64,000 nucleotides of DNA from Paenibacillus naphthalenovorans (GCF_900099895.1 NZ_FNDY01000016.1:1-64000), one strand, 5' to 3'; positions 52,128-61,241 are shown, counted from the stretch's first letter. Translations and numbers: made by a program. Notes: generated by a model from the sequence alone, not told the origin.

Positions 52128-52295
52128 TTATCCGGTATACTTTGCAGAAAGCGCTTGCGTAGATGAGTCAGAAGTGACTTCAACGATTTTCAGGTTATTG
52201 AAACAAAGGCTTAATCGCATCAGTGCAACTTCGGCCTGCTCACGAGTCATCGGTTCTCCAAGTATTTTACCTTTGTAGCTGATGGCGTAACGCAT
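52128..52295 (-). CDS. small hypothetical protein, 55 residues
   Basis: ATG 52295 is preceded by GGAGG 7 bases away. The protein starts MRYAISYKGKILGEPMTREQ and continues AEVALMRLSLCFNNLKIVEV, a beta-hairpin-helix-beta pattern, and ends in a polar tail. No membrane segment is present, and there is one cysteine. A good minus-strand promoter (TTCTTG-N16-TATAAT, 52388 down to 52361) and a leader hairpin lie upstream, all arguing for expression. Family unknown. Confidence 0.7.
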   Translation of the reverse strand: MRYAISYKGKILGEPMTREQAEVALMRLSLCFNNLKIVEVTSDSSTQALSAKYTG

Positions 52296-52319
52296 TCGTT
52301 AACCTCCATTATTGAACGG

Positions 52320-52388
52320 ATCCCGGTTCTCCGGGATTTTGTTCTGGTTGACTCTACGTCATTATACGTAGGATTAGCGCAACAAGAA
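52320..52388 (-). promoter_or_regulatory. promoter, palindromic operator and leader hairpin of the 55-residue gene
   Basis: On the minus strand, TTCTTG (52388-52383), a 16-base spacer and TATAAT (52366-52361) form a promoter. CTACGT-N6-ACGTAG (52354-52371) is a palindrome centred on the -10 box, an ideal repressor site. Downstream in the leader, ATCCCGG-TTCT-CCGGGAT (52320-52337) forms a hairpin that on the plus strand ends in TTTT and may also act as a terminator. Confidence 0.55.
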
Positions 52389-52575
52389 TGCATCATCACG
52401 GTTGCGCTTCTTGAAACCGGCTTGTACATGTACATACCATCCGATCTGTCCGGATGCGCTCCGGTTCTTCTACATCCCAATCCATCCAATTATAACATGA
52501 GAAGTATAGATTAGGGTAATCGCCGGGGAAAATTGGCATATTAAATCCATATCCATTGGAATTATCGGCAGGAGA

Positions 52576-53559
52576 GTGGATGAATTGCATTTTCGATTTG
52601 CTTTAATGATCGGCACGGCGATTGCCGCGGGGCTCGCGCTCCATGCTGTGGAAGGGGCGGCTTTGATCCAGCCGCAGGAACGGATCATGACGTTCGCCGT
52701 TCTCAGCGACATCCATGTGCAGAACTGGGACAAACGTGCCCTGCAAACATTCGGACAAGCACTCGACGATCTTCACCATACCGTTCCCCAGGCTGAGGCG
52801 CTCATTATCAACGGGGATTTGGGCAACGGGAATCCGGAGGATTACCGTACACTTCGCCAAATGTTGGATAAGCATCCCCATCCGCGGCGGATTTTTTATA
52901 CTATCGGCAATCATGAGTTTTACCGCATGTGGCATGATCGGCTGGGACGCTGGAGCCCGGACACATTCCCCAACGGGGAGACGGAAGCCGCTGCCAGCCA
53001 ACGATTTTTGAGTTTTATCGGGGAGCCGAAAGTTTACTATGAACGGGAGGTTAGGGGCTTCCGGTTTCTGTTTCTTGGAACGGAGCGCTATAGACAGTCC
53101 GACCCGTCGGTGCAAGAAGATGCTTTTCTATCCGCCGGCCAGTTGCAATGGTTAGAAGCGAAATTAAAGGAAGCCGCCTCCGTCAGGAAACCGATATTCG
53201 TCTTCCTGCATCAACCCCTTCCGGATACCGTGTCCGGGAGCGGACGGGAAGGGAGCGGAAGAGGCGTAGTTCAGCATCGGAAGCTCAAGGCGCTGTTGTC
53301 TTCCAATCCTCAGGTGCTTCTGTTTTCGGGACATTCCCACCGGGAACTGGCGCAGCCGCGTACCGTCGTGCGCGATCACTTTGTGATGGCGAACAGCTCC
53401 TCTGTCCGCGATCCGTCGCACGAAGCCGGACCCTACGCGCCTGAAGCGGGAAAGAGCGAAGGGCTCATCGTTGAAGTGTATCCGGATCGCGTATGTATCC
53501 GGGGCCGTGATTTCGGCCATCGGAGCTGGGTGCCGGAGGCGGTCTACACGGTTCAATGA
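52576..53559 (+). CDS. calcineurin-like metallophosphoesterase
   Basis: 327 residues if begun at GTG 52576; TTG 52585 has a better-spaced AGGAGAG and may be the true start. A hydrophobic segment near the N-terminus (FALMIGTAIAAGLALHAV) may be a signal sequence or anchor. All metal ligands of the superfamily are visible: LSDIHVQNW (D, H), INGDLGNG (D), TIGNHEF (N, H), VFLHQPLP (H) and FSGHSHREL (H). It hydrolyses a phosphoester with two metal ions. The substrate is unknown, and family members act on nucleotides, lipids or proteins. It is convergent with the SNF2 gene. Confidence 0.9.
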   Translation: MDELHFRFALMIGTAIAAGLALHAVEGAALIQPQERIMTFAVLSDIHVQNWDKRALQTFGQALDDLHHTVPQAEALIINGDLGNGNPEDYRTLRQMLDKHPHPRRIFYTIGNHEFYRMWHDRLGRWSPDTFPNGETEAAASQRFLSFIGEPKVYYEREVRGFRFLFLGTERYRQSDPSVQEDAFLSAGQLQWLEAKLKEAASVRKPIFVFLHQPLPDTVSGSGREGSGRGVVQHRKLKALLSSNPQVLLFSGHSHRELAQPRTVVRDHFVMANSSSVRDPSHEAGPYAPEAGKSEGLIVEVYPDRVCIRGRDFGHRSWVPEAVYTVQ

Positions 53560-53618
53560 AGTTGGGCTTGATGCAGCAACAGAAGGGCGGAAGGACCGGC
53601 TGTCCGGTCCTCCCGGGT

Positions 53619-56516
53619 TTACTTTTCGACCCACTCACTGCGCAGCGAGAACAGATCCTTGAGATCCTCCGTCGATAACTCGGTGATCCACTGCTCCCCG
53701 CTGCCAACGATTTGCTGGCTGAGCTCCATCTTTTTATCGATCATCTCGTCAATGCGCTCCTCCAGCGTGCCCAGCGTGACGAATTTGTGCACCTGCACAT
53801 GGCGGGTCTGGCCGATCCGGAAAGCCCGGTCGGTCGCTTGATTCTCTACCGCGGGGTTCCACCAACGGTCAAAGTGAAACACGTGGTTGGCGGCCGTGAG
53901 GTTGAGCCCTGTGCCTCCGGCTTTCAGCGAGAGCAGGAAAATGCCTGAATCCGGGGAGTCCGGCTCCGCTTCATTTTGGAATACCTCGATCATCCGGTCA
54001 CGCTCCGCTTTGGAACTCCCGCCGTGCAGGAACGGGACCTTGCCGCCGAATTCTTCTTCGAACACCCGCTGCAGCAGCAGACCGCTCTCTACAAACTGGG
54101 TGAAGATAAGACATTTGTCCCCTTCCTGCCGCAGCTCCTGAACCATCTCCAACAGCCTTTCGACTTTGTTGGAACGTCCGCGCCATGGCGACCGGGCCGA
54201 CTCTTTGGCGAGCAATGCGGGATGGTTGCAGATTTGCTTCAGCTTGGTCAGGGCTGTTAAAATCATGCCCCGGCGTTGCATCGGCGAAAGCGTATCGATG
54301 CGCTCGAACATGTCGCGAATGTAGTTTTCATAAAGCGTAGCTTGTTCCGTAGTTAGAGAGACATAGGTTTTATACTCGTATTTTTCCGGCAAATCAAGCT
54401 GAATCGAAGGATCCTTCTTCACCCGCCGCAAAAGGAACGGGCGGATGAGCCGCTGTACCTTAGCGATGAGCTCTTGATCCTGGGTCCGTTCGATGGCTCC
54501 GACATACCGCTGTGTAAAATCACGCAGCGTTCCAAGGTAACCGGGGTTCAAAAAATCAAAAATCGACCACAGCTCGGTCAGCCGGTTCTCGATGGGTGTA
54601 CCGGTCAGAGCGATCCGGTGCTGTCCCGTCAGCTTGCGTATGGATGATGCCTGTTTCGTGTAGGCGTTCTTGATGTTCTGCGCCTCGTCCAGACATATGG
54701 ATTCCCAATGCAAGGAGGAGAGCTCCGCTTCATCCAAGTGTGCCAGCGTATAAGTCGTCAGCACAAGATCGCTGCCGCGGCAGCTTTCGGCGAAACGTTC
54801 TCCCTTGGCGCGTCCCGGACCATAGTGCAGATGAACCCGCAGGTCGGGAGCGAAGCGCTGCAGCTCCTTCTGCCAGTTGCCTAGCACCGAGGTGGGGCAA
54901 ATCAGCAGGGAGGGTGAAGGATCCGTCGTTCCCTCGCTCAGCCGTTTCTCCCGCAGAAGGAGCAGGTAGGTGATCATTTGAATCGTTTTGCCCAGCCCCA
55001 TATCGTCGGCCAGGCATCCGCCCAGGCCGCATTCCCTCAAGAACATAAGCCACGAAATACCCTCGACCTGATAAGGCCTTAAGGTGCCGCGGAAGCTGTC
55101 GGGCGGCTCGGTGAGCGGCGGCCGCTTGGCATGATTCAGAAGATCGACCAGCTCCTGAAGCTGATCGTTGAGCTCGACCTCCATCTTCAAAGAGCGGTGG
55201 AATTGCTTGTCTTCCTCGCCGTCGCTCGTACCCAGCAGGTGCAGCTCCAGCACATCCCGAAAGGAAAGGCCCTGCTTCTTCTGCACCTGATGCATTACGC
55301 TTTGCAGCTGTGCGAGATGAACGGGATCGAGCTGTACCCACTGGCCGCGGATTTGCACCAGCCTGCGGTTTTGTTCCAGCAGCTCGCGAAATTCTTCTTC
55401 CGTCAGCTCGATGTCGCCCAGGGCGATTTTCCAGTCGAACTGCATAAGCTGATTGAGGCCGAACATCGGCTGGGGGCCGGTCCCCACCGACGACTTGATT
55501 TTCGCCTTGAGGCGGGGACGCCACTTGCGGATGCGCTCCCACCACGCCGGCAGGAATACGGAGTAGCCTGCCTCCACCAGACGAATGCTGCCATTCACTA
55601 GCAGTTCCCAGGCCTCGTCCGGCGTGAGCAGGCTGCGTATGCCTTCCTCGCCTTCGGCGAGAAAGGGGACCATGCGCCGCCACTTGGCGGCATCGCGAAC
55701 GGCACGTCCGAGGTGTCTGCGCCAAGCCTCGGGCACACCGGCGGCCGCTTCCCCGTCCGTCTCCGCGGTGGCCCAAGCTTTGAGAACCGAAGGGTCCGCC
55801 TCGTACTGCACGTTTTGGTCCCCCCGGTCCTGCAGCACGACGCGCAGCGGCCAGGCGCCGCCGGCAGTTGCAGGCTCCTCAAGCTTCAGGCATGTTCGAA
55901 AAGGCGTGCCGTCAGACTGCCAGCCAATGGAGATGAGCCAATCCTCCTCGTCCATCCACAAATCGGCGGCCGATTTGCTGCGGGAGAGCAGAGGAAATGA
56001 GCGCTCCAGCCGCTCAAGATTTTGACGCATGACCCCGTCTGCTTCGATCCAGGCGGGAATGAGCTGATCCATCCAAAGCTCCGCTGCGGGAGAGGCAGCC
56101 AGAGCGGCCGCTTCTTCATCCAGCAACAGCTTCCAGCCGAGCGTCCCGGCTTTCCACTTGGCAAAATCGGGCATAAAGCGGCCTTGCGTCAGCGCCTCTT
56201 TGACGGCCGGCGCCAGCCGCATCAGCTCATCCAGCTCGCGGCTGTAGTTCAGCCGCTGATGCATAACGGTGCTTGGAGCGGCCCAATAGTCCAGCGCCTC
56301 CAGCGTCGGAAGCAGCACACCTTCCAGATTCATCCATTCGATGACCTCAATGAACGTGCCGTAGAAGGAAGGAGCATGCCAGGCAAACAACCAGTCCCGC
56401 AGGTCGTAAGCGTCGCAGATGCCGCCGTTGTGACGGGTACCCCACAGGAAGAATCCGCCCTGAGGCGCCCATCGCACATTTACGCTGATGCTTCCCGTAT
56501 CGATCATGGTATCCAT
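53619..56516 (-). CDS. SNF2-family helicase with bacterial N-terminal domain
   Basis: 965 residues from ATG 56516, with GAGGAAAGG directly upstream. The first half is the bacterial SNF2-associated domain. The ATPase starts near residue 480: LADDMGLGKTIQ (Walker A, about 504), CPTSVLGNWQKEL, LDEAQNIKN (about 612), ALTGTPIENRL, FTQFVESG, SLKAGGTGLNLTAANHV and ATDRAFRIGQ (about 897). Such enzymes move along duplex DNA or displace bound proteins, and their role in bacteria is unclear. The gene overlaps the end of the SWIM-protein gene by 13 bases, so the two are made together and probably act together. Confidence 0.94.
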   Translation of the reverse strand: MDTMIDTGSISVNVRWAPQGGFFLWGTRHNGGICDAYDLRDWLFAWHAPSFYGTFIEVIEWMNLEGVLLPTLEALDYWAAPSTVMHQRLNYSRELDELMRLAPAVKEALTQGRFMPDFAKWKAGTLGWKLLLDEEAAALAASPAAELWMDQLIPAWIEADGVMRQNLERLERSFPLLSRSKSAADLWMDEEDWLISIGWQSDGTPFRTCLKLEEPATAGGAWPLRVVLQDRGDQNVQYEADPSVLKAWATAETDGEAAAGVPEAWRRHLGRAVRDAAKWRRMVPFLAEGEEGIRSLLTPDEAWELLVNGSIRLVEAGYSVFLPAWWERIRKWRPRLKAKIKSSVGTGPQPMFGLNQLMQFDWKIALGDIELTEEEFRELLEQNRRLVQIRGQWVQLDPVHLAQLQSVMHQVQKKQGLSFRDVLELHLLGTSDGEEDKQFHRSLKMEVELNDQLQELVDLLNHAKRPPLTEPPDSFRGTLRPYQVEGISWLMFLRECGLGGCLADDMGLGKTIQMITYLLLLREKRLSEGTTDPSPSLLICPTSVLGNWQKELQRFAPDLRVHLHYGPGRAKGERFAESCRGSDLVLTTYTLAHLDEAELSSLHWESICLDEAQNIKNAYTKQASSIRKLTGQHRIALTGTPIENRLTELWSIFDFLNPGYLGTLRDFTQRYVGAIERTQDQELIAKVQRLIRPFLLRRVKKDPSIQLDLPEKYEYKTYVSLTTEQATLYENYIRDMFERIDTLSPMQRRGMILTALTKLKQICNHPALLAKESARSPWRGRSNKVERLLEMVQELRQEGDKCLIFTQFVESGLLLQRVFEEEFGGKVPFLHGGSSKAERDRMIEVFQNEAEPDSPDSGIFLLSLKAGGTGLNLTAANHVFHFDRWWNPAVENQATDRAFRIGQTRHVQVHKFVTLGTLEERIDEMIDKKMELSQQIVGSGEQWITELSTEDLKDLFSLRSEWVEK

Positions 56517-58102
56517 TTTCCTTTCCTCAACTCTTCTTGTAATGCGCGAAGGCGAGAGTATTTTACGGCCAGCCGGTAGATGTAATCCTCCCAATCGTTC
56601 AGACGGTCCAGCTTTTTATATAGATTGTTCAGCTTTTTGAGCAATTTGGTTGCGGACTTGTAAGCGGTGCGGTTCTTCCCGGCAATGCACCGTTCCACCG
56701 CTTGGTGATACAGCGGCAGTACCAGTGCCGGGTTCTGCTTCTCTACGGATTGCAGATCGACGGAGTACAGGTCATTCGGGGAAACGCGGTTGGCCAACTG
56801 CAAATCGATCCAGGCTTTATACCGCCGGCCCTTCAGCAGATATGCCGAATAGAAGTTGTACGTGCGCGGCAGCAGCGCTACCATGACGGACACCCATTCC
56901 GCATCGTCGGATTGCCGCCCTACGGCTTCCATCCAATACTGGCAAAACTGCCGTAATTCCTCCTGCTGGGCGCGCTGTACCACCGGCAGCAGCCATCGCA
57001 GCCATGCCAGCATGCGTTCCCATGCCTGCTCTTTATGGCAGTGGTGCAAATAAAAGAAGAAATCCCGCGCCTCACGTTTGCTGAGCTGCTCCATCTGCCG
57101 CCTGGCGGCTTCGTCATCCCCCGCGATGACGGCAAAATGCGCGTCCGCCATCAGCAGCGCATCCTTACGCTTTGGCATCAGGTCCTTTGCTTGCAGCATA
57201 TGCTGCAGTCGAGTCTGTTCCTCCGCGATCCATGAAGAGAGGTTTGCCATCCGCCACCAAACGCTGCGGTACACGGTGGGCCACGAAACAGGGGACTCCT
57301 TCCCGGACAGAGCGGACTCCGAAATCAGATGCAGCGTTTCTTTCCACTCCGCGGAATAGCTTTGCGTCAAGGCTTCCACATCCAGCGTCGGCGTAAGGCG
57401 GAGCAGCTCTTCCTGACACTTTCGTCCGATCGTTCTGCACCCGGTTTCAATATAGTAAGAAAGATACGATGCTTTCGTCTCTTGGTAAAACTGCTCGATC
57501 TTCCGCATGATGAACAGCAGCAAATGCAGATCATAGAGCTCCTTAAGGGGAGATTTCCAACCCTCGCCGTAGGGGGCAAGCTTTTCTTTGGCCGCGTTGT
57601 GGAACAGCTCGATCGAATGCTGCTGAGACAGCGAGAAGCCGTAAAACTGCTGGTCAAAAAAACGCTGCCATTGCACGGGGCTTTGTTCTTCTGTGGGTGG
57701 CTCAAGCCGATCCTGCTGACGTTTATCCGCCGTACGGCCGCCTGACCGGATCTGCTGCTGTCGGCTGCGAATCATAATGGCCTGCTTCAGCTGTTGAAGG
57801 AGAAGCTCGGGCCGCGCGTAAGAAGCATACAGAGTAAAGACGACCGCAGCAATATGCTCGCAGTTCCTTACGGTTGAACAACTGCATTCGCTTTTGCTGA
57901 AATGGTCGATGTCGATGATGACCTCGCAATTTGGCTCGAGCACCAAGGCATGCACTTCCACGCCGTGCTTCAGCTCGAGTCCGGCCACACGGCCTTTGTG
58001 GAAATATTCCCATCCCCGCTCGAGCCGGTCCAGTTCATAATCGCTCTGCAGATGCCTTGTCAGCTCGTGTATTCGATTTTTAGGGATCTGCAGCTTGAGC
58101 AT
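56504..58102 (-). CDS. SWIM zinc-finger protein
   Basis: 532 residues. The SWIM motif CxCxnCxH is seen in CSCSTVRNCEHIAAVVF near residue 73, following EVIIDIDHFSKSE, and is predicted to bind zinc and mediate DNA or protein contacts. The rest is helical, with no other known domain, and ends with basic tandem helices (LLKKLNNLYKKLDRLNDWED). It lies directly upstream of, and overlaps, the SNF2 helicase gene, an arrangement I know from other Firmicutes and cyanobacteria. It is likely the substrate-recognition partner. ATG 58102 is the first start of the frame, and no strong ribosome site is seen. Confidence 0.88.
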   Translation of the reverse strand: MLKLQIPKNRIHELTRHLQSDYELDRLERGWEYFHKGRVAGLELKHGVEVHALVLEPNCEVIIDIDHFSKSECSCSTVRNCEHIAAVVFTLYASYARPELLLQQLKQAIMIRSRQQQIRSGGRTADKRQQDRLEPPTEEQSPVQWQRFFDQQFYGFSLSQQHSIELFHNAAKEKLAPYGEGWKSPLKELYDLHLLLFIMRKIEQFYQETKASYLSYYIETGCRTIGRKCQEELLRLTPTLDVEALTQSYSAEWKETLHLISESALSGKESPVSWPTVYRSVWWRMANLSSWIAEEQTRLQHMLQAKDLMPKRKDALLMADAHFAVIAGDDEAARRQMEQLSKREARDFFFYLHHCHKEQAWERMLAWLRWLLPVVQRAQQEELRQFCQYWMEAVGRQSDDAEWVSVMVALLPRTYNFYSAYLLKGRRYKAWIDLQLANRVSPNDLYSVDLQSVEKQNPALVLPLYHQAVERCIAGKNRTAYKSATKLLKKLNNLYKKLDRLNDWEDYIYRLAVKYSRLRALQEELRKGKWIP

Positions 58103-58207
58103 GTTTCGCCCTCCGCCTGTTTTGTCTATCCTTATAGTGTATCAGATTTTGCATATGAATGCGTAGAAAATTGGTCGAGACCCGAGTTTTTGTTGGTCCG
58201 TCACTGG

Positions 58208-58237
58208 TTGCGGGCACAAGGGATTTGTGAGTACAAT
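58208..58237 (+). promoter_or_regulatory. promoter of the 97-residue protein gene
   Basis: TTGCGG (58208-58213), an 18-base spacer and TACAAT (58232-58237), about 40 bases before the start codon. Consensus match only. Confidence 0.5.
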
Positions 58238-58276
58238 GAGGCAAAAGCGAATTTACCGCTGGAAGGACAGGTGGCC

Positions 58277-58570
58277 ATGGGCATTAAATTCGGAAGGGAA
58301 TACAACGACATCATCAATGATTTTACCGATGCACTGCGGGGAGTGGAAGGCTGCTGCGAATTTCTGGAGATGCCGGCGGACGATTGGGACGCCATGAGCG
58401 AGGAGGAACAGAAGGAATGCATGAAGACGTTGGCGGATGATCTGTTCTATGGACTGGGAGTAGAGGCGCAAATGAGCATAGGCGATTGTATGGTCACGCA
58501 TGACCCCAAACGGCACTTGATCCGCATTGACCAAGGAGAAACGCTTACGACGGTCATCTATTTGGTATAG
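58277..58570 (+). CDS. hypothetical protein, 97 residues
   Basis: From ATG 58277; GTG 58271 is an alternative nearer the GGAAGG site. The open frame upstream crosses the promoter and is not likely coding. The protein is acidic: MGIKFGREYNDIINDFTDAL, then CCEFLEMPADDWDAMSEEEQ, and a beta-rich end (DPKRHLIRIDQGETLTTVIY). It has three to four cysteines, including Cys-Cys. No family is recognised. It sits 11 bases before the pterin dehydratase gene, probably one transcript. Confidence 0.75.
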   Translation: MGIKFGREYNDIINDFTDALRGVEGCCEFLEMPADDWDAMSEEEQKECMKTLADDLFYGLGVEAQMSIGDCMVTHDPKRHLIRIDQGETLTTVIYLV

Positions 58571-58581
58571 GAGGGATGGGC

Positions 58582-58884
58582 ATGCACAGGAGATTAACGG
58601 AAGAGGAAGTGCAAGTCGGCCTGAACCGGACGGAAGGCTGGGCGTTGGAAGAGAACGGGAAATGGATCGCAAGGAAGTACCGCTTCGCGTCTTTCATGGA
58701 CGGCATCGGGTTCGTGGATGAAGTGGCCCGGATTGCCGAGGAACTGAACCATCATCCGATGATTTCCATCGATTATCGGCTGGTGACGCTTCGCCTCACC
58801 TCGTGGAACGCCGGGGGACTGACGGAGCTTGACTTTACCAGCGCCCGGAGGTACGACGAAGCTTATGCGGGTTTTCGGAAATGA
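58582..58884 (+). CDS. pterin-4a-carbinolamine dehydratase
   Basis: 100 residues from ATG 58582, seven bases after AGGAGG. The ATG at 58576 is too close to that site. LTEEEVQ at the start, the GFVDEVARIAEELNHHPMIS helix with the two histidines of the active site, the IDYRLVTLRLTSWNAGGLTELD strands and the closing ARRYDE are all family features. It dehydrates 4a-hydroxytetrahydrobiopterin to recycle the cofactor of aromatic hydroxylases. In bacteria without such hydroxylases it may serve molybdopterin or folate metabolism instead. Confidence 0.93.
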   Translation: MHRRLTEEEVQVGLNRTEGWALEENGKWIARKYRFASFMDGIGFVDEVARIAEELNHHPMISIDYRLVTLRLTSWNAGGLTELDFTSARRYDEAYAGFRK

Positions 58885-58902
58885 ATCTGTTCTCATGCAT
58901 CC

Positions 58903-59439
58903 TTATGCGGACCATACCATGCAGTGGAACTCTTCCATGCCGGTAGGGGTCATCCGTTGGTAGGTGTCCGTAATGATAAAACCGGCGCGGGTATACACAC
59001 GGATCGCTCTTTCATTCCAAGTCATCACTTCAAGGTCGATTTGATTTTGTGGAGCCAACCGTTGGGCTTCCTGTACAATCGCTCTTACAAAATGAATTCC
59101 GTTGCCGCAGCCGCATAAATCGGGACGCATGCCCAGACCCAACCGGGTAACGCCCACCATAGGAAAAAACTGCACAAATCCGCTCAGCTCACCGCTTGCG
59201 TCCAGAACGGCACGGTACTGGTTCACTCGAATTTCAGCATCGGCGAATTCCTCTTGATCGGAAAGCATAAGCTCCCATGGCCGGAAATGGTAGGTATGGT
59301 ATGGCGGAGGATAAACCCAGCTGCAGATGTCGCGGCAGTGCGCCTCCGTGAGCGGGGCAATATAAAAAATCCGGGGCTCGTTGGGTATCACTTTCTTTTC
59401 AGCTTCTCCCTTCGGGTGTATACTGTTAATATACAGCAT
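58903..59439 (-). CDS. GNAT-family N-acetyltransferase
   Basis: 178 residues. PLTEAHCRDICSWVYPPPYH at the N-terminus, then VLDASGELSGFVQFFPM, VTRLGLGMRPDLCGCGNGIH (the acetyl-CoA P-loop, with R/Q-x-x-G-x-G/A written PDLCGCGNG), and EVMTWNERAIRVYTRAGFII, the typical GNAT C-terminal motif. The closest styles are RimJ/RimL-type or small-molecule acetyltransferases. The substrate is unknown. The start is uncertain: ATG 59439 has GGGGTGAT close upstream, while a GTG about 17 codons in would also fit. It is divergent from the sulfurtransferase gene, with only 29 bases between them. Confidence 0.85.
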   Translation of the reverse strand: MLYINSIHPKGEAEKKVIPNEPRIFYIAPLTEAHCRDICSWVYPPPYHTYHFRPWELMLSDQEEFADAEIRVNQYRAVLDASGELSGFVQFFPMVGVTRLGLGMRPDLCGCGNGIHFVRAIVQEAQRLAPQNQIDLEVMTWNERAIRVYTRAGFIITDTYQRMTPTGMEEFHCMVWSA

Positions 59440-59468
59440 ATCACCCCATTAAAGGAAGTGATTGGATC

Positions 59469-60305
59469 TTGAAGCATGTAGTCAGTCAAGAATGGTTGTT
59501 TGAGCACGGCATCCAGGACCATATCGTGATCGCGGACTGCCGCTTTATATTAGGCCAGCCTGAGGCCGGAAAACAAAGCTATGATATCGATCATATTTGC
59601 GGAGCGTTTTATTTTGATCTCGAACGTGATTTGTCCGGTCCAAAAGAGAAGCACGGAGGGCGCCATCCGCTTCCCGATCCCGGGAAGCTTGCCGCCAAGC
59701 TTGGCCGGGCGGGTATCCACGAGCATTCCGTCGTTGTCGCTTACGACGATCAAGGCGGTGCGATGGCCTCGCGGTTTTGGTGGTTGTTGAAATATCTTGG
59801 TCATGACGAAGTCTATATTTTGGATAAGGGCTACTCGGCATGGAAGGAAGCAGGGTATCCCGTAACGGAGGAGCTGCCTGTGGAGCAGCAGGCCGTATTC
59901 ACGCCGAAGGTACGCAGCGAGATGCTGGTGAATGTGGAGCAGGTGAAGGACCGGTTGAAGCGTCCAGGTACGGTGCTCGTGGATTCTCGCGAAGAGAAAC
60001 GTTACCTTGGCCTCGAGGAAACGATCGATCCGGTGGCCGGACATATTCCGGGAGCGAAGCAGTATTTCTGGAAAGAAGGATTGCAAGCTTCAGGGGGATG
60101 GAAGGATGCTTCGGAGCAAAAGGCCAGGTTCGCAGACTTGCGCAACGCCGATGAGCTTATCGTCTATTGCGGCTCCGGTGTGACGGCGTGTCCGAACGTG
60201 CTGGCGCTTAGCGAGGCCGGATTCGACAATGTCAAGCTGTACGCAGGCAGCTGGAGCGATTGGATCAGCTATAAGGACAATCCGGTGGCGACAGGAAAAG
60301 AGTAG
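59469..60305 (+). CDS. thiosulfate/3-mercaptopyruvate sulfurtransferase (tandem rhodanese)
   Basis: 278 residues from TTG 59469, with GGAAGTG upstream. Two rhodanese domains: the first, inactive, has the CRFILGQPEAGKQSYDIDHI entry and VVVAYDDQGGAMASRFWW, in which Asp replaces the cysteine. The second is active, with VDSREEKRYLGL, GHIPGAKQYFW and the loop YCGSGVTACPN (cysteine about residue 234). The CGSGVTA form points to thiosulfate or 3-mercaptopyruvate as sulphur donor. It transfers sulphane sulphur to cyanide or thiols. Monocistronic, with terminator 60335-60388. Confidence 0.93.
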   Translation: MKHVVSQEWLFEHGIQDHIVIADCRFILGQPEAGKQSYDIDHICGAFYFDLERDLSGPKEKHGGRHPLPDPGKLAAKLGRAGIHEHSVVVAYDDQGGAMASRFWWLLKYLGHDEVYILDKGYSAWKEAGYPVTEELPVEQQAVFTPKVRSEMLVNVEQVKDRLKRPGTVLVDSREEKRYLGLEETIDPVAGHIPGAKQYFWKEGLQASGGWKDASEQKARFADLRNADELIVYCGSGVTACPNVLALSEAGFDNVKLYAGSWSDWISYKDNPVATGKE

Positions 60306-60334
60306 GAAATGGGGATTCCGTGTCAGACACGGTT

Positions 60335-60388
60335 GGAGGACTACGATCATTTGCCGTTGGCATGCTGATCCGGTCCTCCTTGTTTTTT
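60335..60388 (+). terminator. terminator after the sulfurtransferase gene
   Basis: GGAGGAC (60335-60341) pairs with GTCCTCC (60373-60379), followed by TTGTTTTTT. Confidence 0.7.
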
Positions 60389-60437
60389 CATCCGGGGCTG
60401 TGTATGATACACCGGCACTCTTATCTTATATTTCCGA

Positions 60438-61241
60438 TCAAAGCGTCCCTGTCAAAAGCTTTCGCCTTTTCTCTTCACGGTCCTTATCGCTGAGTTTGGG
60501 ACATGTAAAGCAGTAATTCCCGCATGCTTTTTCCGTTTTGTAGTATAGGCAGCACGCGGCTTTCACCCGGAGTAAACGATCCGGATCAGCAGGAGACTCG
60601 ACCATTTTAAAATTAAGATCCAGCAGATTGGTTTTTTTCTCGAAAATCCGGGGTCCGATGCGGTGTACCAGAACGGCAAAATCGTCCTTAATCCGGCTTC
60701 TCGTCTCTTCATCCTCCGCTTCCCCGATCATCACGTCAATCGTATAATACAGCCGGGTGACCAATTGGGCCCACAGCTGAGCCGTTGGAATGCCGGCGGC
60801 TTCGGAGACGGAGGCGATGAGAGGCTTCACCTGCCCGATATACCAATGATGAAAAATCGCACTCAGCCATTCTTCTCTGTTATCGGCAGGGCAGGGCGTG
60901 CCGACGCAGGAATCCGCTCTGAAAGCCAGCGCAGGACCATCGGAGTGATGGCGGAGCTGCAGCTCCAATTGATCCAGATGCAGGTTCAAGGCCGCTTGAT
61001 GGCAAGAAACGGTATACTGCAGAGCAGAACAGACTTGAGTAACCCAAGCGATGAAAAACATGCCGCCTACGTCGATATGCGATCCCTTCAAAGCTTCCGT
61101 ATAGATGCGAATAAACCGGGACATCTCCTCCAGTCTCAACAGGCTGCCCAGACGGAATCGGTGTTCTGCTCCGGCGATTCCGGTTTCGGATAGTCCAAAC
61201 CGCTGTTCAAGCACTTGGTTGACCGGTTCCTGAAGAGTCAT
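60438..61241 (-). CDS. fhuF: FhuF-family siderophore-iron reductase
   Basis: 267 residues from ATG 61241, with AAAGGAG upstream. The C-terminal [2Fe-2S] motif, CCLYYKTEKACGNYCFTCPK, has the CC-x10-C-x2-C cysteine pattern of FhuF. The long helical N-terminal part (MFFIAWVTQVCSALQYTVSC) is like the siderophore-interacting family. FhuF reduces ferric hydroxamate or related siderophore complexes in the cytoplasm to free ferrous ions. A Fur box overlaps the -10 of its promoter (61309-61323). No siderophore uptake genes are adjacent. Confidence 0.9.
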   Translation of the reverse strand: MTLQEPVNQVLEQRFGLSETGIAGAEHRFRLGSLLRLEEMSRFIRIYTEALKGSHIDVGGMFFIAWVTQVCSALQYTVSCHQAALNLHLDQLELQLRHHSDGPALAFRADSCVGTPCPADNREEWLSAIFHHWYIGQVKPLIASVSEAAGIPTAQLWAQLVTRLYYTIDVMIGEAEDEETRSRIKDDFAVLVHRIGPRIFEKKTNLLDLNFKMVESPADPDRLLRVKAACCLYYKTEKACGNYCFTCPKLSDKDREEKRRKLLTGTL

